This document shows positions 25,351 through 33,370 of a stretch of DNA of 50,310 nt, in pieces. Below the pieces are notes generated by a model. The model had not been told where the DNA came from, ran no database searches, and saw nothing but the letters and a program-made list of their open reading frames with translations. Numbering within the stretch: the first letter of the stretch is position 1; each line of letters begins with the position of its first letter. The translations under genes and the position numbers were made by a program. Source of the stretch: Collinsella sp. (lineage in GTDB: Bacteria > Actinomycetota > Coriobacteriia > Coriobacteriales > Coriobacteriaceae); NCBI GenBank assembly GCA_019414265.1, contig DXMJ01000005.1, positions 1 to 50,310 on the forward strand, written 5' to 3'.

Positions 25351-26433
25351 TTGTCTTTGTCCCATCCTTTGCCGCGTGAGCTGACACGCCCCGTGTTTGT
25401 CGGTGACGTGCAGATAGGCGGCGGCGCTCCGGTGGTGGTTCAGTCCATGACCTGCACCGATACCGCCGACGCCCAGGCAACGCTTGCACAAGTTCATGCA
25501 CTCGCTCAGGCGGGTTGCGATGTTGTGCGCGTGAGTGTGCCCACCGAGGCTGCGCTCGAGGGCTTTCGTACGATTTGTGCGGAGTCTCCGGTGCCGATCG
25601 TTGCCGATATCCACTTTAACCATAAGCTCGCCATTGGCGCCGTTAAGGCCGGTGCCGCCAAGCTCCGCATCAATCCCGGCAACATCGGTGATTGGGCCAA
25701 GGTCGATGCTGTGATCGATGCCGCGGGCGCCGCTGGGTGCGCGATTCGCATTGGCGTGAACGCTGGCTCGCTTGAGCAGGATATCGCCGAGCGCGATGAC
25801 CTTACGCAGCCCGAAAAGCTCGTGATGTCGAGTGAGCGTTTCGTCAAGCATTTTGAGGATCGCGGTTTTACCAATATCGTGCTTTCCGCCAAGGCCCATA
25901 GCGTGTCCACGACGCTCGACACCTATCGCGCCCTGTCGCGCGAAATCCCCCATGTTCCGCTTCATTTGGGCGTTACGGAGGCCGGAACCAAGCTCCAGGG
26001 CACCATTAAGAGCTCTGTGGGCCTGGGTATTCTGCTTTCCGAGGGCATTGGCGACACCATGCGCGTCTCGCTTACGGCCGATCCGGTCGAGGAACCGCCG
26101 GTCGCCTGGGGTATTCTGCAGTCGCTTGGCCTTCGCCGCCGTGGCCCCGAGATCGTCTCGTGCCCCACGTGCGCTCGCTGCCAGGTCAACCTCATTCCTA
26201 TCGCCGAGGAGGTCACCGAGCGGCTTAAGAACTACTCCGCGCCGCTTTCGATCGCCGTTATGGGATGCGCGGTCAATGGCCCCGGCGAGGCTTCTGACGC
26301 CGACTTGGGCGTTGCCTGCGGACGAGGTCAGGGCCTGCTCTTTTCGCACGGCCAGATCATTGGTAAAGTAGCTGAGGACCAAATTGTCGACGCGCTTATG
26401 GCCGAGGTCGACAAGCTAATTGAGGAGAAATAA
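25351..26433 (+). CDS. ispG: 4-hydroxy-3-methylbut-2-enyl diphosphate synthase (flavodoxin or ferredoxin)
   Basis: [4Fe-4S] enzyme of the MEP pathway that converts MEcPP to HMBPP. The 360-residue protein has the TIM-barrel start GGGAPVVVQSMTCTDTAD, DIHFNHKLAI, LRINPGNIGDW, GVNAGSLEQD, GVTEAGT and the cluster ligands CPTCARC and MGCAVNGPGEASDAD (third Cys). The TTG at 25351 follows AGGGGAG by 8 bases and gives the family length; GTG at 25342 is an alternative. The long upstream frame overlaps the protease gene and is rejected. proS starts right at its stop. Confidence 0.95.
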   Translation: MSLSHPLPRELTRPVFVGDVQIGGGAPVVVQSMTCTDTADAQATLAQVHALAQAGCDVVRVSVPTEAALEGFRTICAESPVPIVADIHFNHKLAIGAVKAGAAKLRINPGNIGDWAKVDAVIDAAGAAGCAIRIGVNAGSLEQDIAERDDLTQPEKLVMSSERFVKHFEDRGFTNIVLSAKAHSVSTTLDTYRALSREIPHVPLHLGVTEAGTKLQGTIKSSVGLGILLSEGIGDTMRVSLTADPVEEPPVAWGILQSLGLRRRGPEIVSCPTCARCQVNLIPIAEEVTERLKNYSAPLSIAVMGCAVNGPGEASDADLGVACGRGQGLLFSHGQIIGKVAEDQIVDALMAEVDKLIEEK

Positions 26434-28155
26434 ATGACTCGAGCAATGTATATGTCTAAGCTGTATGCTCCGACGCTCAAAGAGGATCCGGCCGATGCCG
26501 AGCTTGCGAGCCATCGCCTGCTGCTGCGTGCCGGCATGATTCGCAAGGAGGCCGCCGGTCTCTATTCCTATCTGCCGCTCGCGTGGCGCTCGATTCGCAA
26601 AATCGAGAACATCGTGCGCGACGAGATGGACGCTGCCGGTGCCCAGGAGCTCATGATGCCCATCATGGTCGATGCCGAGCTGTGGCGTGAGTCCGGCCGT
26701 ATCGATGCCTATGGTAAGGAGCTCGTGCGCTTTGATGACCGCCACGGCCGCGAGTTCGTGCTCGGCCCCACGCACGAGGAGACCGTGACCGCCTTGGTGC
26801 GCAATGAACTGCGTTCCTACAAGCAGCTGCCGGTGAATCTCTATCACATCCAGGATAAGTTCCGCGACGAGTTCCGTCCCCGCTTTGGCCTGATGCGCGG
26901 TCGCGAGTTCATCATGAAGGACGCCTACAGCTTCTCTGCCACGCAGGAGAGCCTGCAGGAGGAGTACGACAAGATGAAGCAGGCCTACGCCAATATCTGC
27001 GAGCGCTGCTACATCAAGGCCCTGCCCGTCGTCGCCGATTCCGGCGAGATCGGCGGTGACACCTCCGTCGAGTATATGGCGCTGGCCGAGGCCGGCGAGG
27101 CTTCGCTGGTCTACTGCGACGATTGCGGCTTTGCTGCCGATGACGAGGCGGCAAGCACTAAGGTTGTCGTGACCGAGGGTCCCGGCGACGGTACGCTTAC
27201 CAAGGTCGAGACTCCGGGCATGGGCACCATCGAGGCCGTTGCCAAGTTCTTTGGGTTCCCCGAGAACGGCACGCGCAAGTCCCTGGCTCTCATCGACGCC
27301 GAGGGCAAGCCGGTTGTGGCCATCGTTCCGGGCGATCATGAGCTCAACGACTGCAAGGCCGAGCACGTCTTTGGCAAGGGCTATCGCATGATGACCGATG
27401 AGGAGCTCCAGACCTACGGTCTGCACAAGGGCTTTATCGGACCGGTTAACCTGCCCGAGGGCATCCGTCTGGTCTGCGACGAGAGCCTGCGCGAGTCCAA
27501 GCAGTGGGCCTGCGGTGCCAACGAGGTCGATTATCACCTTACCGGTGCCTGCCCTGAGCGCGACTTTACCGTCGACGACTGGGCCGACCTGGTTACCGTC
27601 GTTGCCGGCGATCCCTGCCCGCACTGCGGCAAGCCGCTCTCCGCTGCCCGCGGTATCGAGGTCTCTCAGGTATTCCAGCTGGGCACCAAGTACTCCGAGG
27701 CCATGGGTGCCACCTTTATGGACGAGGACGGCAAGGAGAAGCCGCTCATCATGGGCTGCTACGGCGTTGGCGTGTCTCGCTCGCTCGCTGCCGTTGTGGA
27801 GCAGCACAACGACGAGCACGGTATCGTCTGGCCGGTCTCCGTTGCCCCGTACGAGGTCGCGGTGATTCCGCTCGATCCCAAGAAGGAGGAGTGCGCTTCC
27901 GTTTGCGGGCAGATCGTCGAGGGTCTGTGCGCCGAGGGTATCGAGGTTGTCGTCGATGACCGTGATGAGCGTCCCGGCTTTAAGTTTGCCGACAACGACC
28001 TTATGGGTTTCCCATATCAGGTGATTCTGGGCAAGCGCGGTCTTAAGAACGGTACCGTTGAGCTTAAGGACCGTGCTACGGGCGAGCGCGAGGATGTGGC
28101 AATCGATGAGGTTGTCGCCAAGGTCGCCGAGCTTGTGAAGGCAGCACGCCGTTAA
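26434..28155 (+). CDS. proS: prolyl-tRNA synthetase (bacterial type with editing domain)
   Basis: Class II synthetase that charges tRNA-Pro. The 573-residue protein has the ProS N-terminus (LYAPTLKEDPADAELASHRL), GMIRKEAAGLYSYLPL, motif 2 FRDEFRPRFGLMRGREFIMKDAYSF, an INS editing domain (about residues 230-390, with LALIDAEGKPVVAIVPGDHEL), motif 3 MGCYGVGVSRSLAAVVEQH and an anticodon-binding domain. ATG at 26434 with GAGGAG 6 bases upstream, adjoining ispG with no gap. Two terminators follow. Confidence 0.97.
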   Translation: MTRAMYMSKLYAPTLKEDPADAELASHRLLLRAGMIRKEAAGLYSYLPLAWRSIRKIENIVRDEMDAAGAQELMMPIMVDAELWRESGRIDAYGKELVRFDDRHGREFVLGPTHEETVTALVRNELRSYKQLPVNLYHIQDKFRDEFRPRFGLMRGREFIMKDAYSFSATQESLQEEYDKMKQAYANICERCYIKALPVVADSGEIGGDTSVEYMALAEAGEASLVYCDDCGFAADDEAASTKVVVTEGPGDGTLTKVETPGMGTIEAVAKFFGFPENGTRKSLALIDAEGKPVVAIVPGDHELNDCKAEHVFGKGYRMMTDEELQTYGLHKGFIGPVNLPEGIRLVCDESLRESKQWACGANEVDYHLTGACPERDFTVDDWADLVTVVAGDPCPHCGKPLSAARGIEVSQVFQLGTKYSEAMGATFMDEDGKEKPLIMGCYGVGVSRSLAAVVEQHNDEHGIVWPVSVAPYEVAVIPLDPKKEECASVCGQIVEGLCAEGIEVVVDDRDERPGFKFADNDLMGFPYQVILGKRGLKNGTVELKDRATGEREDVAIDEVVAKVAELVKAARR

Positions 28156-28190
28156 TCGAGCCCGCTGCGTTGAGTGCGCTTACGAAGCGC

Positions 28191-28228
28191 CCCTGCGTCT
28201 CTCGAGGGAGAGGCGCAGGGCCGCTTTT
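28191..28228 (+). terminator. intrinsic terminator after proS
   Basis: CCCTGCGTCTCTC (28191-28203), GAGG loop, GAGAGGCGCAGGG (28208-28220), one G-U pair, then CCGCTTTT. Confidence 0.75.
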
Positions 28229-28256
28229 GCGTCTAAGAATCTTTTATAGCTAAAAG

Positions 28257-28293
28257 AAAAACCCCACAGCCCAAATGAGCTGCGGGGTTTTCC
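28257..28293. terminator. bidirectional terminator between proS and the kinase gene
   Basis: AAAACCCCACAGC (28257-28269) pairs with GCTGCGGGGTTTT (28279-28291), one mismatch and an A tract on the left matching the T tract on the right. It lies between convergent genes and can serve both strands. Confidence 0.85.
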
Positions 28294-28328
28294 TTTGTGC
28301 CTCCGATGCGAAATAAATCGCTCAGATA

Positions 28329-29093
28329 CTACTGATAATCGACGACGTCGATCCAGTTCTTAAGGAACTCATCGTTCACGTTGCGCTTACGAGCGAGCTC
28401 GGAAGCGGCAACGATGCTCGTCCACTGACGCACGACCTGCATGGGCATGTCAGCGCGGTCGCAGTAGAGCTCCAGGTAGGCCTCGGCCTGGTCCTTGCTG
28501 TTGAGGGCAAAGAGCAGGTAGGTGGTGGCAACGTCAGCAGCAGGGGAGCCCTGGGTGGCGTGTGCCCAGTCGCACACATAGAGCTGGCCATCGTCGCCGA
28601 CGATGACGTTGGAGGGGTTGAAGTCGCCGTGGCAAACCTTGAACTCCTTGGTCATGCCGTCCAGACGCTCCTGAAGGTTGTAGCGCGTGGTGGCATTGAG
28701 CTGATCGAGGCTGTCGATCATGCGGGCGAACTTGTCGCGCTGACGGTTGAGCAGCGGGGAGGTGTAGCCGTGGATCTCGATCTGGAGGTCGACGAACATC
28801 TCGAGGTACTCACCAAAGCGCTGGGGCTCGGCAGTCATCTTCTCGGCAAGGGTGGTGCCCGGAACCTTCTCGGTCACGAGAGCCCAGCCGTTGGCGTTCT
28901 CGAGCTGAGAAACCTCGAGAGCCTTGGGGCTGCGGATGCCGCACTCATTGATGCGGGCAAGATTCAAAGCCTCGTTGAACACGTCGGAGACGGGCTTGGT
29001 CTCGTTAAAGACCTTGACGATCTTGTCACCCAGGTCGTAAACGACCTTGTTGCCGCGACGGACGAGCTCGGTCTTGGAATCGGGGAGCAGCAT
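28329..29093 (-). CDS. APH/choline-kinase-like phosphotransferase
   Basis: Protein of 254 residues with an aminoglycoside-phosphotransferase/choline-kinase fold. A small N-lobe (VVYDLGDKIVKVFNE, with the ATP-binding Lys) is followed by the catalytic loop CHGDFNPSNVIV (about residues 163-174; HxD and N both present) and the metal-binding VCDWAHATQGSPAAD. These make an active small-molecule kinase likely; the substrate is unknown, and nothing here shows drug resistance. The ATG has AAAGGA 7 bases upstream. It lies 87 bases downstream of adhE on the same strand and could be transcribed with it, unless the hairpin at 29127-29161 stops transcription. Confidence 0.85.
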   Translation of the reverse strand: MLLPDSKTELVRRGNKVVYDLGDKIVKVFNETKPVSDVFNEALNLARINECGIRSPKALEVSQLENANGWALVTEKVPGTTLAEKMTAEPQRFGEYLEMFVDLQIEIHGYTSPLLNRQRDKFARMIDSLDQLNATTRYNLQERLDGMTKEFKVCHGDFNPSNVIVGDDGQLYVCDWAHATQGSPAADVATTYLLFALNSKDQAEAYLELYCDRADMPMQVVRQWTSIVAASELARKRNVNDEFLKNWIDVVDYQ

Positions 29094-29126
29094 GATTGCA
29101 TCCTTTCAACGATGCGATAGAAGCAA

Positions 29127-29161
29127 CGGCGGGGGCGTGCGTACACCCGTGCACCCCGCCG
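29127..29161 (-). terminator. hairpin between adhE and the kinase gene
   Basis: CGGCGGGG (29127-29134) pairs with CCCCGCCG (29154-29161). On the minus strand it is followed by TTGCTTCTATC, a poor U tract. It may partly terminate adhE transcripts. Confidence 0.45.
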
Positions 29162-29180
29162 CAAATAACCGTGCTAAAAA

Positions 29181-31829
29181 CTAGCAGACGGCGTAGTCCT
29201 GGGGCTCGCGGCCGTAGTAGGCGTCCAGGTAGAGCTCCTTGATCTCGCTCATGAGCGGGTAGCGCGGGTTAGCGCCGGTGCACTGGTCGTTGAATGCCTG
29301 CTCGGTCATCTCGTCGAGGGTGTCGAGGAAGTACTGCTCGTCAACACCGTAGTCGGCGATGGTCTTCTTGACACCGATGAAGTCCTTGAGCTCCTCGAGC
29401 TTCGTGATGAAGTTCTCGAAGACCTCCTTGTCGTCCTTGCCCTCGATGCCGCAGTACTTGGCCATCTCGGCGTAGTTGTGCAGCGCGTTGGGGTAAGGAT
29501 ACTGGGAGAAGGTACCCATCTTGACGGGAGCCTCGGCGGCGTTGTAGCGCATGACGCGGGTCAGGATGACGGCGTTTGCGAGGCCGTGGGGCAGGTGATG
29601 GAAAGCGCCGAGCTTGTGGGCCATGGAGTGGTTGAGGCCCAGGAAGGCGTTGGCGAAGGCCATACCGGCCATGCAGGAGGCGTTGTGCATCTCCTCGCGG
29701 GCATGCGGGTCCTTGGCACCGTTCGTGAAGCTGGAGGGCAGGTTCTCGAAGACGAGCTTAGCAGCGCGCTCGGAGAGGCCCTTGGTGTAGTCGGAAGCCA
29801 TGATGGAGACGTAGGACTCGATGGCGTGGGTCATGACATCGATGCCGGAGGCAGCGGTCAGGCCGCGCGGGGCGGTCATGCAGTTGTCGGCGTCGACGAT
29901 AGCCATGTTGGGGAGCAGCGCGTAGTCGGCGAGCGGCCACTTGATGCCGGTCTCCTTGTCGGTGATGATGGCGAACGGCGTGCACTCGGAGCCGGTACCC
30001 GAAGAGGTCGGGACGGCGACGAAGTAGGCCTTCTTGCCCATCTCGGGGAAGGTGAAGATACGCTTGCGGATGTCCATGAAGTCCATGGCCATGTCCTCAA
30101 ACTTGCACTCGGGGTGCTCGTACATCATCCACATGATCTTGCCGGCGTCCATAGCGGAGCCACCGCCGACGGCGATGATGACGTCCGGCTCAAAGAGAGC
30201 CATCTGCTTGGCGCCGCGACGTGCGCACTGCAGCGACGGATCGGGCTCGACGTCGTAGAAGCAGTCGTGGGCGATGCCCATCTCGTCGAGCTTGGCCTCG
30301 ATGGCGCGGGTGTTGCCATTCTTGAAGAGGAACTGGTCGGTGACGATGAAGGCGCGCTTCTTGCCCATGACGGTACCGAGCTCGTCGAGGGCGACGGGCG
30401 TGGAACCCTTCTTGAAGTAGACCTTCTCGGGAGCGCGGAACCACAGCATGTTCTCACGGCGCTCGGCCACAGTCTTAACGTTGATCAAGTGCTTCACCCC
30501 AACGTTCTCGGAGACGGAGTTGCCGCCCCAGGAGCCGCAGCCCAGGGTCAGAGACGGCTTCATGCCAAAGTTGTACAGGTCACCGATGCCGCCGTGCGAG
30601 GACGGGGTGTTGATGACGATACGGCAGGCCTTCATGACGTGCTCGAACAGGCTGATCTTCTCGGCCTGGGCGGGGTGCACGTACAGAGAGGCGGTGTGGC
30701 CCGGGCCACCGGCGAGCACCAGGTGCTCGGCCTTGTCGACGGCCTCCTGGAAGTCCTTGGCGTGGTACATGGCCAGGACCGGGGAGAGCTTCTCGTGGGA
30801 GAACTCCTCCTTGGCGGGGTCGGTGGAGGTGACCTCGGCGATCAGGATCTTGGTCTTGGCGGGAACCTCGATGCCGGCGAGCTCGGCGATCTTGGCGGCA
30901 GCCATGCCGGGGATGCGGTGGTCGAGAGCGCCGTTCTTGAACATGGCGGCACGCAGGGCCTCCATCTCGGCACCCTGCTTGACGAAGTAGCAGCCGCGCT
31001 TCTGGAACTCGGCCTTGACCTGGTCATAGATGGTGTCGATGACGGTCACGGACTGCTCGGAAGCGCAGATCATGCCGTTGTCGAAGGTCTTGGAGTGGAT
31101 GATGGAGTTGACGGCGAGCAGCACGTCGGCGGTGTCGTCGATGACGACCGGGGTGTTACCGGCGCCAACGCCCAGGGCGGGCTTGCCCGAGGAGTAAGCG
31201 GCCTTGACCATGCCCGGGCCACCGGTGGCGAGGATGATGTCGACGTCGCGCATGACCATGTTGGTCAGCTCGATGGAGGGGACATCAACCCAGCCGATGA
31301 TGCCCTCGGGGGCACCGGCCTTGACGGCGGCATCAAGCACGAGCTTGGCGGCGGCGATGGTGCACTTGGCGGCAGCCGGGTGCGGGGAGATGATGATGGC
31401 GTTGCGGGTCTTCAGGCTGATCAGCGTCTTGAAGATCGCGGTAGAAGTGGGGTTGGTCGTCGGGATGACGGCGCCCACGATGCCGATGGGCTCGGCGATC
31501 TTGGTGATGCCGTAAGCCTCGTCGCGCTCCAGGACACCACAGGTCTTGGTGTTCTTGTAAGCGTTGTAGATGTACTCTGCGGCGTAGTGGTTCTTGATGA
31601 CCTTGTCCTCAAGAACGCCGCGGCCGGTCTCCTCGATGGCCATCTTCGCCAACGGGATACGAGCCTTGTTGGCAGCCATGGCGGCCTCATAGAAGATCTT
31701 GTCGACCTGCTCCTGCGTGTACGTAGCAAAAAGCGCCTGGGCCTCTCGCATCTGAGCGAGCTTAGCCTCAAGCGCCTCTACGTTGTCCACAATTGCGGGA
31801 GTAGTGTTTTCCGGTGACTTTTTCACCAT
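29181..31829 (-). CDS. adhE: bifunctional acetaldehyde-CoA/alcohol dehydrogenase AdhE
   Basis: Reduces acetyl-CoA to acetaldehyde and then to ethanol, regenerating NAD+ in fermentation; AdhE forms spiral filaments (spirosomes) in studied species. The 882-residue protein has an N-terminal aldehyde dehydrogenase domain (VGAVIPTTNPTST, catalytic Cys in NGMICASEQSV, about residue 255) and a C-terminal iron-dependent alcohol dehydrogenase domain (IAVGGGSAMDAGKIMW, DVMTHAIESYVS, HSMAHKLGAFHHLPHG with the iron His ligands). The ATG is preceded by AAGGAGA. The very long open frame on the opposite strand is a shadow. A regulated promoter is suggested upstream. Confidence 0.97.
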   Translation of the reverse strand: MVKKSPENTTPAIVDNVEALEAKLAQMREAQALFATYTQEQVDKIFYEAAMAANKARIPLAKMAIEETGRGVLEDKVIKNHYAAEYIYNAYKNTKTCGVLERDEAYGITKIAEPIGIVGAVIPTTNPTSTAIFKTLISLKTRNAIIISPHPAAAKCTIAAAKLVLDAAVKAGAPEGIIGWVDVPSIELTNMVMRDVDIILATGGPGMVKAAYSSGKPALGVGAGNTPVVIDDTADVLLAVNSIIHSKTFDNGMICASEQSVTVIDTIYDQVKAEFQKRGCYFVKQGAEMEALRAAMFKNGALDHRIPGMAAAKIAELAGIEVPAKTKILIAEVTSTDPAKEEFSHEKLSPVLAMYHAKDFQEAVDKAEHLVLAGGPGHTASLYVHPAQAEKISLFEHVMKACRIVINTPSSHGGIGDLYNFGMKPSLTLGCGSWGGNSVSENVGVKHLINVKTVAERRENMLWFRAPEKVYFKKGSTPVALDELGTVMGKKRAFIVTDQFLFKNGNTRAIEAKLDEMGIAHDCFYDVEPDPSLQCARRGAKQMALFEPDVIIAVGGGSAMDAGKIMWMMYEHPECKFEDMAMDFMDIRKRIFTFPEMGKKAYFVAVPTSSGTGSECTPFAIITDKETGIKWPLADYALLPNMAIVDADNCMTAPRGLTAASGIDVMTHAIESYVSIMASDYTKGLSERAAKLVFENLPSSFTNGAKDPHAREEMHNASCMAGMAFANAFLGLNHSMAHKLGAFHHLPHGLANAVILTRVMRYNAAEAPVKMGTFSQYPYPNALHNYAEMAKYCGIEGKDDKEVFENFITKLEELKDFIGVKKTIADYGVDEQYFLDTLDEMTEQAFNDQCTGANPRYPLMSEIKELYLDAYYGREPQDYAVC

Positions 31830-31864
31830 TTGTGTCTCCTTGCGATCGGAGATTTACCCTACGT

Positions 31865-31880
31865 CTTGCATGATAGCAAG
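31865..31880 (-). promoter_or_regulatory. adhE -10 inside an inverted repeat
   Basis: On the minus strand the sequence is CTTGC-TATCAT-GCAAG, a 5-bp inverted repeat exactly bracketing a TATCAT -10 with TGC before it (extended -10). It lies about 40-50 bases upstream of the adhE ATG. A repressor bound here would block RNA polymerase directly. It does not match the usual Rex consensus. Confidence 0.45.
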
Positions 31881-31922
31881 AAATTAATCGGCGAACGGTC
31901 AGATTCCTCTAAAAGGCACACT

Positions 31923-31950
31923 AAAACGCTTCAATATACTGAAGCGTTTT
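31923..31950. promoter_or_regulatory. perfect palindrome upstream of adhE
   Basis: AAAACGCTTCA (31923-31933), ATATAC, TGAAGCGTTTT (31940-31950). It lies about 48 bases upstream of the adhE -10. It could be an operator, or a bidirectional terminator-like hairpin with a U tract; it is not adjacent to the end of rpmB, which has its own terminator. Confidence 0.5.
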
Positions 31951-31976
31951 AACTAAACTATCCTATAGCATCGCCC

Positions 31977-32038
31977 CACTCATTGGGGACAGGCTTACAT
32001 GAGTGCTTTCACTCATGTAAGCCTGTCCCCAATGAGTG
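31977..32038. repeat. perfect 29-bp inverted repeat, REP/MITE-like element
   Basis: Left arm 31977-32005 (CACTCATTGGGGACAGGCTT then ACATGAGTG), 4-base loop CTTT, right arm 32010-32038 its exact reverse complement. Each arm is also bounded by its own short inverted ends (CACTCAT ... ATGAGTG). The core TTGGGGACAGGCTT resembles TTTGGGACGGGGTTTT of the element at 7926-8030. It sits between the adhE control region and the rpmB terminator. Confidence 0.8.
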
Positions 32039-32039
32039 C

Positions 32040-32074
32040 AAAAAGGCGCCCTCCGTAGGGGAGAGCGCCTTTGG
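32040..32074 (-). terminator. intrinsic terminator of rpmB
   Basis: On the minus strand AAAGGCGCTCTCC, a short loop and GGAGGGCGCC pair, followed by TTTTT (32040-32044 on the plus strand are A). It lies about 70 bases past the rpmB stop. Confidence 0.85.
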
Positions 32075-32140
32075 TAAGTTCTATGTGAACGCGAGGTCTT
32101 TGACCCGGAGAGTCCGAGGTACTTGTTGGTAAGACCTTAT

Positions 32141-32329
32141 TTAGGAGCGCGCAACCTTGCCGGACTTGAGGCAGGTGGAGCAAACGTTCATCTTGCGACG
32201 GTGACCATCGACGACGACGTAGACGCGCTGGATGTTGGGGCGGAACTTACGGTTGGTGACGCGGTGAGAGTGGCTGATGGAGCGACCGGCAACGGGGTGC
32301 TTACCGCAAACTTCGCAAACTTTGGACAT
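32141..32329 (-). CDS. rpmB: 50S ribosomal protein L28
   Basis: Large-subunit protein L28, 62 residues, beginning MSKVCEVCGKHPVAGRSISH and containing RKFRPNIQRVYV. It keeps two CxxC pairs (CEVC and CSTC), so it is the zinc-binding form rather than the cysteine-free paralogue used under zinc limitation in some bacteria. The ATG at 32329 has AAGGAGG upstream; an in-frame longer start (32377) adds unconserved residues. It is monocistronic, with an extended -10 TGCTATAGT (32384-32392, minus strand) and its own terminator, and diverges from the pyr operon. Confidence 0.97.
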   Translation of the reverse strand: MSKVCEVCGKHPVAGRSISHSHRVTNRKFRPNIQRVYVVVDGHRRKMNVCSTCLKSGKVARS

Positions 32330-32383
32330 AACTGACCCTCCTTGGGCGACAAACGAACATGTCGCGTTAACAAACAAGCCTGA

Positions 32384-32392
32384 ACTATAGCA
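32384..32392 (-). promoter_or_regulatory. putative rpmB extended -10
   Basis: Minus-strand TGC-TATAGT about 55 bases upstream of the rpmB start; no good -35 is seen. The following 240 bases (32400-32640), between this and the pyr leader, hold an AT-rich tract near 32530-32545 and a possible pyr -10 (TACACT, 32621-32626) but no gene. Confidence 0.45.
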
Positions 32393-32643
32393 CAGAAGCA
32401 GCTCCCTGTGCGTAATCTACACAGAGATATTTCTCTTTTGGCGATAGTGCCCACGCCACGGCCCTGGACGTAGATCCGATTTGCGTGCAGCAGAGGGGAT
32501 TATGCCAGCTCGTGTGTGCGTTTTCAAGCTCGTCCCACAAATATATATAGGTTTATTGAGCATTGGGCTCCGTTTACGGATTGCTCTGTATTTATGCTCG
32601 CAATTAAGCTCGAGGTTGGCTACACTATCCCTTGACCATTAAA

Positions 32644-32742
32644 GGGGTACGAGATACCCACATGGAATTACATAGCTGCCAAAGAGCAGCCCTTCCTGTG
32701 GGTGTCTGGTCCGCTTTGAGCGGTCGGGCATCTATTTTTTTT
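32644..32742 (+). promoter_or_regulatory. pyr operon attenuator-like leader (probable PyrR target)
   Basis: Three mutually exclusive structures can be drawn. (1) GGGTA (32645-32649) pairs with TACCC (32655-32659). (2) ACCCACA (32656-32662) pairs with TGTGGGT (32697-32703), enclosing a hairpin GCTGC-CAAAGA-GCAGC (32675-32690). (3) GGGTGTCTGG-T-CCGC (32700-32714) pairs with GCGGTCGGGCATCT (32720-32733), followed by eight T (32735-32742), an intrinsic terminator. Structure 2 blocks 3 and structure 1 blocks 2, the logic of PyrR attenuation. The CAAAGA hexaloop with flanking bases is close to the PyrR-binding loop pattern CNGNGA. Confidence 0.7.
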
Positions 32743-32781
32743 GACTGTGTCAGCAGTCAAGACATGTGAGGAAGGAGATCG

Positions 32782-33366
32782 ATGGGCACGACTTCCCCCA
32801 AGGCGGTCATCATGGACGAGACCGCCGTCAATCGAGCGATGACCCGCATCGCGCACGAGATTCTCGAGCGCAACGAGGGCTGTGAAGACCTCGCTCTGGT
32901 CGGCATCGTCACGCGCGGCGACCTTCTGGCAAAGAAGCTCGCCGAGGAGATCAAGGAGATCGAGGGCGTCGACGTTCCGCTCGGCAGCCTCGACATCAGC
33001 TTCTACCGCGATGACTACGCTACCAATTTCGCTCCCGCGATCCACGCCACCAACATTCCCTTTAGCGTCGACGGCAAGCGCGTCGTGCTGGTGGACGACA
33101 TCCTGTATACGGGCCGTACCATTCGCGCCGCTCTCGACGCCGTCATGGACTTGGGCCGTCCGAGCCGTATTGAGCTGGCAGTCCTCGTTGACCGCGGCCA
33201 CCGCGAGCTCCCCATCTCGCCGGACTTTGTCGGCAAGAACGTTCCCTCGTCGCATGAGGAGAACGTGCACCTATATATGAAGGAAGTCGACGGCCACACC
33301 GCCGTCGAGATTAACGACGTCGCGCCGGGTTCCCACGTGGGCTCCGCGCCGCTGGGAGGTGAGTAG
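32782..33366 (+). CDS. pyrR: bifunctional pyr operon regulator/uracil phosphoribosyltransferase PyrR
   Basis: Uracil PRTase-fold protein that binds the pyr leader RNA in response to UMP. The 194-residue protein has the PRPP loop RVVLVDDILYTGRTIRAALDA (Asp-Asp at about residues 108-109), VGIVTRGDLLAKKLA and the basic RNA-binding surface region with LDISFYRDDY. The ATG has GGAAGGAG upstream. It is the first gene after the attenuator-like leader and 4 bases before the pyrB start, as in Gram-positive pyr operons, and probably controls the whole operon. Confidence 0.96.
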   Translation: MGTTSPKAVIMDETAVNRAMTRIAHEILERNEGCEDLALVGIVTRGDLLAKKLAEEIKEIEGVDVPLGSLDISFYRDDYATNFAPAIHATNIPFSVDGKRVVLVDDILYTGRTIRAALDAVMDLGRPSRIELAVLVDRGHRELPISPDFVGKNVPSSHEENVHLYMKEVDGHTAVEINDVAPGSHVGSAPLGGE

Positions 33367-33370
33367 TACC

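Noticed and set aside
28329..29093. Aminoglycoside resistance gene
   Set aside because: The fold motifs are shared by many small-molecule kinases (choline, homoserine, fructosamine); nothing specific to a drug kinase is seen.
29478..31817. 779-codon open frame on the plus strand opposite adhE
   Set aside because: The sequence is Val/Gly/Asp/His-rich with no family motif, and it mirrors adhE codon bias. High-GC antisense shadow.
31923..31950. CcpA cre site upstream of adhE
   Set aside because: The TGAAGCG core lacks the spacing of the cre consensus and the palindrome is 28 bases, longer than a cre.
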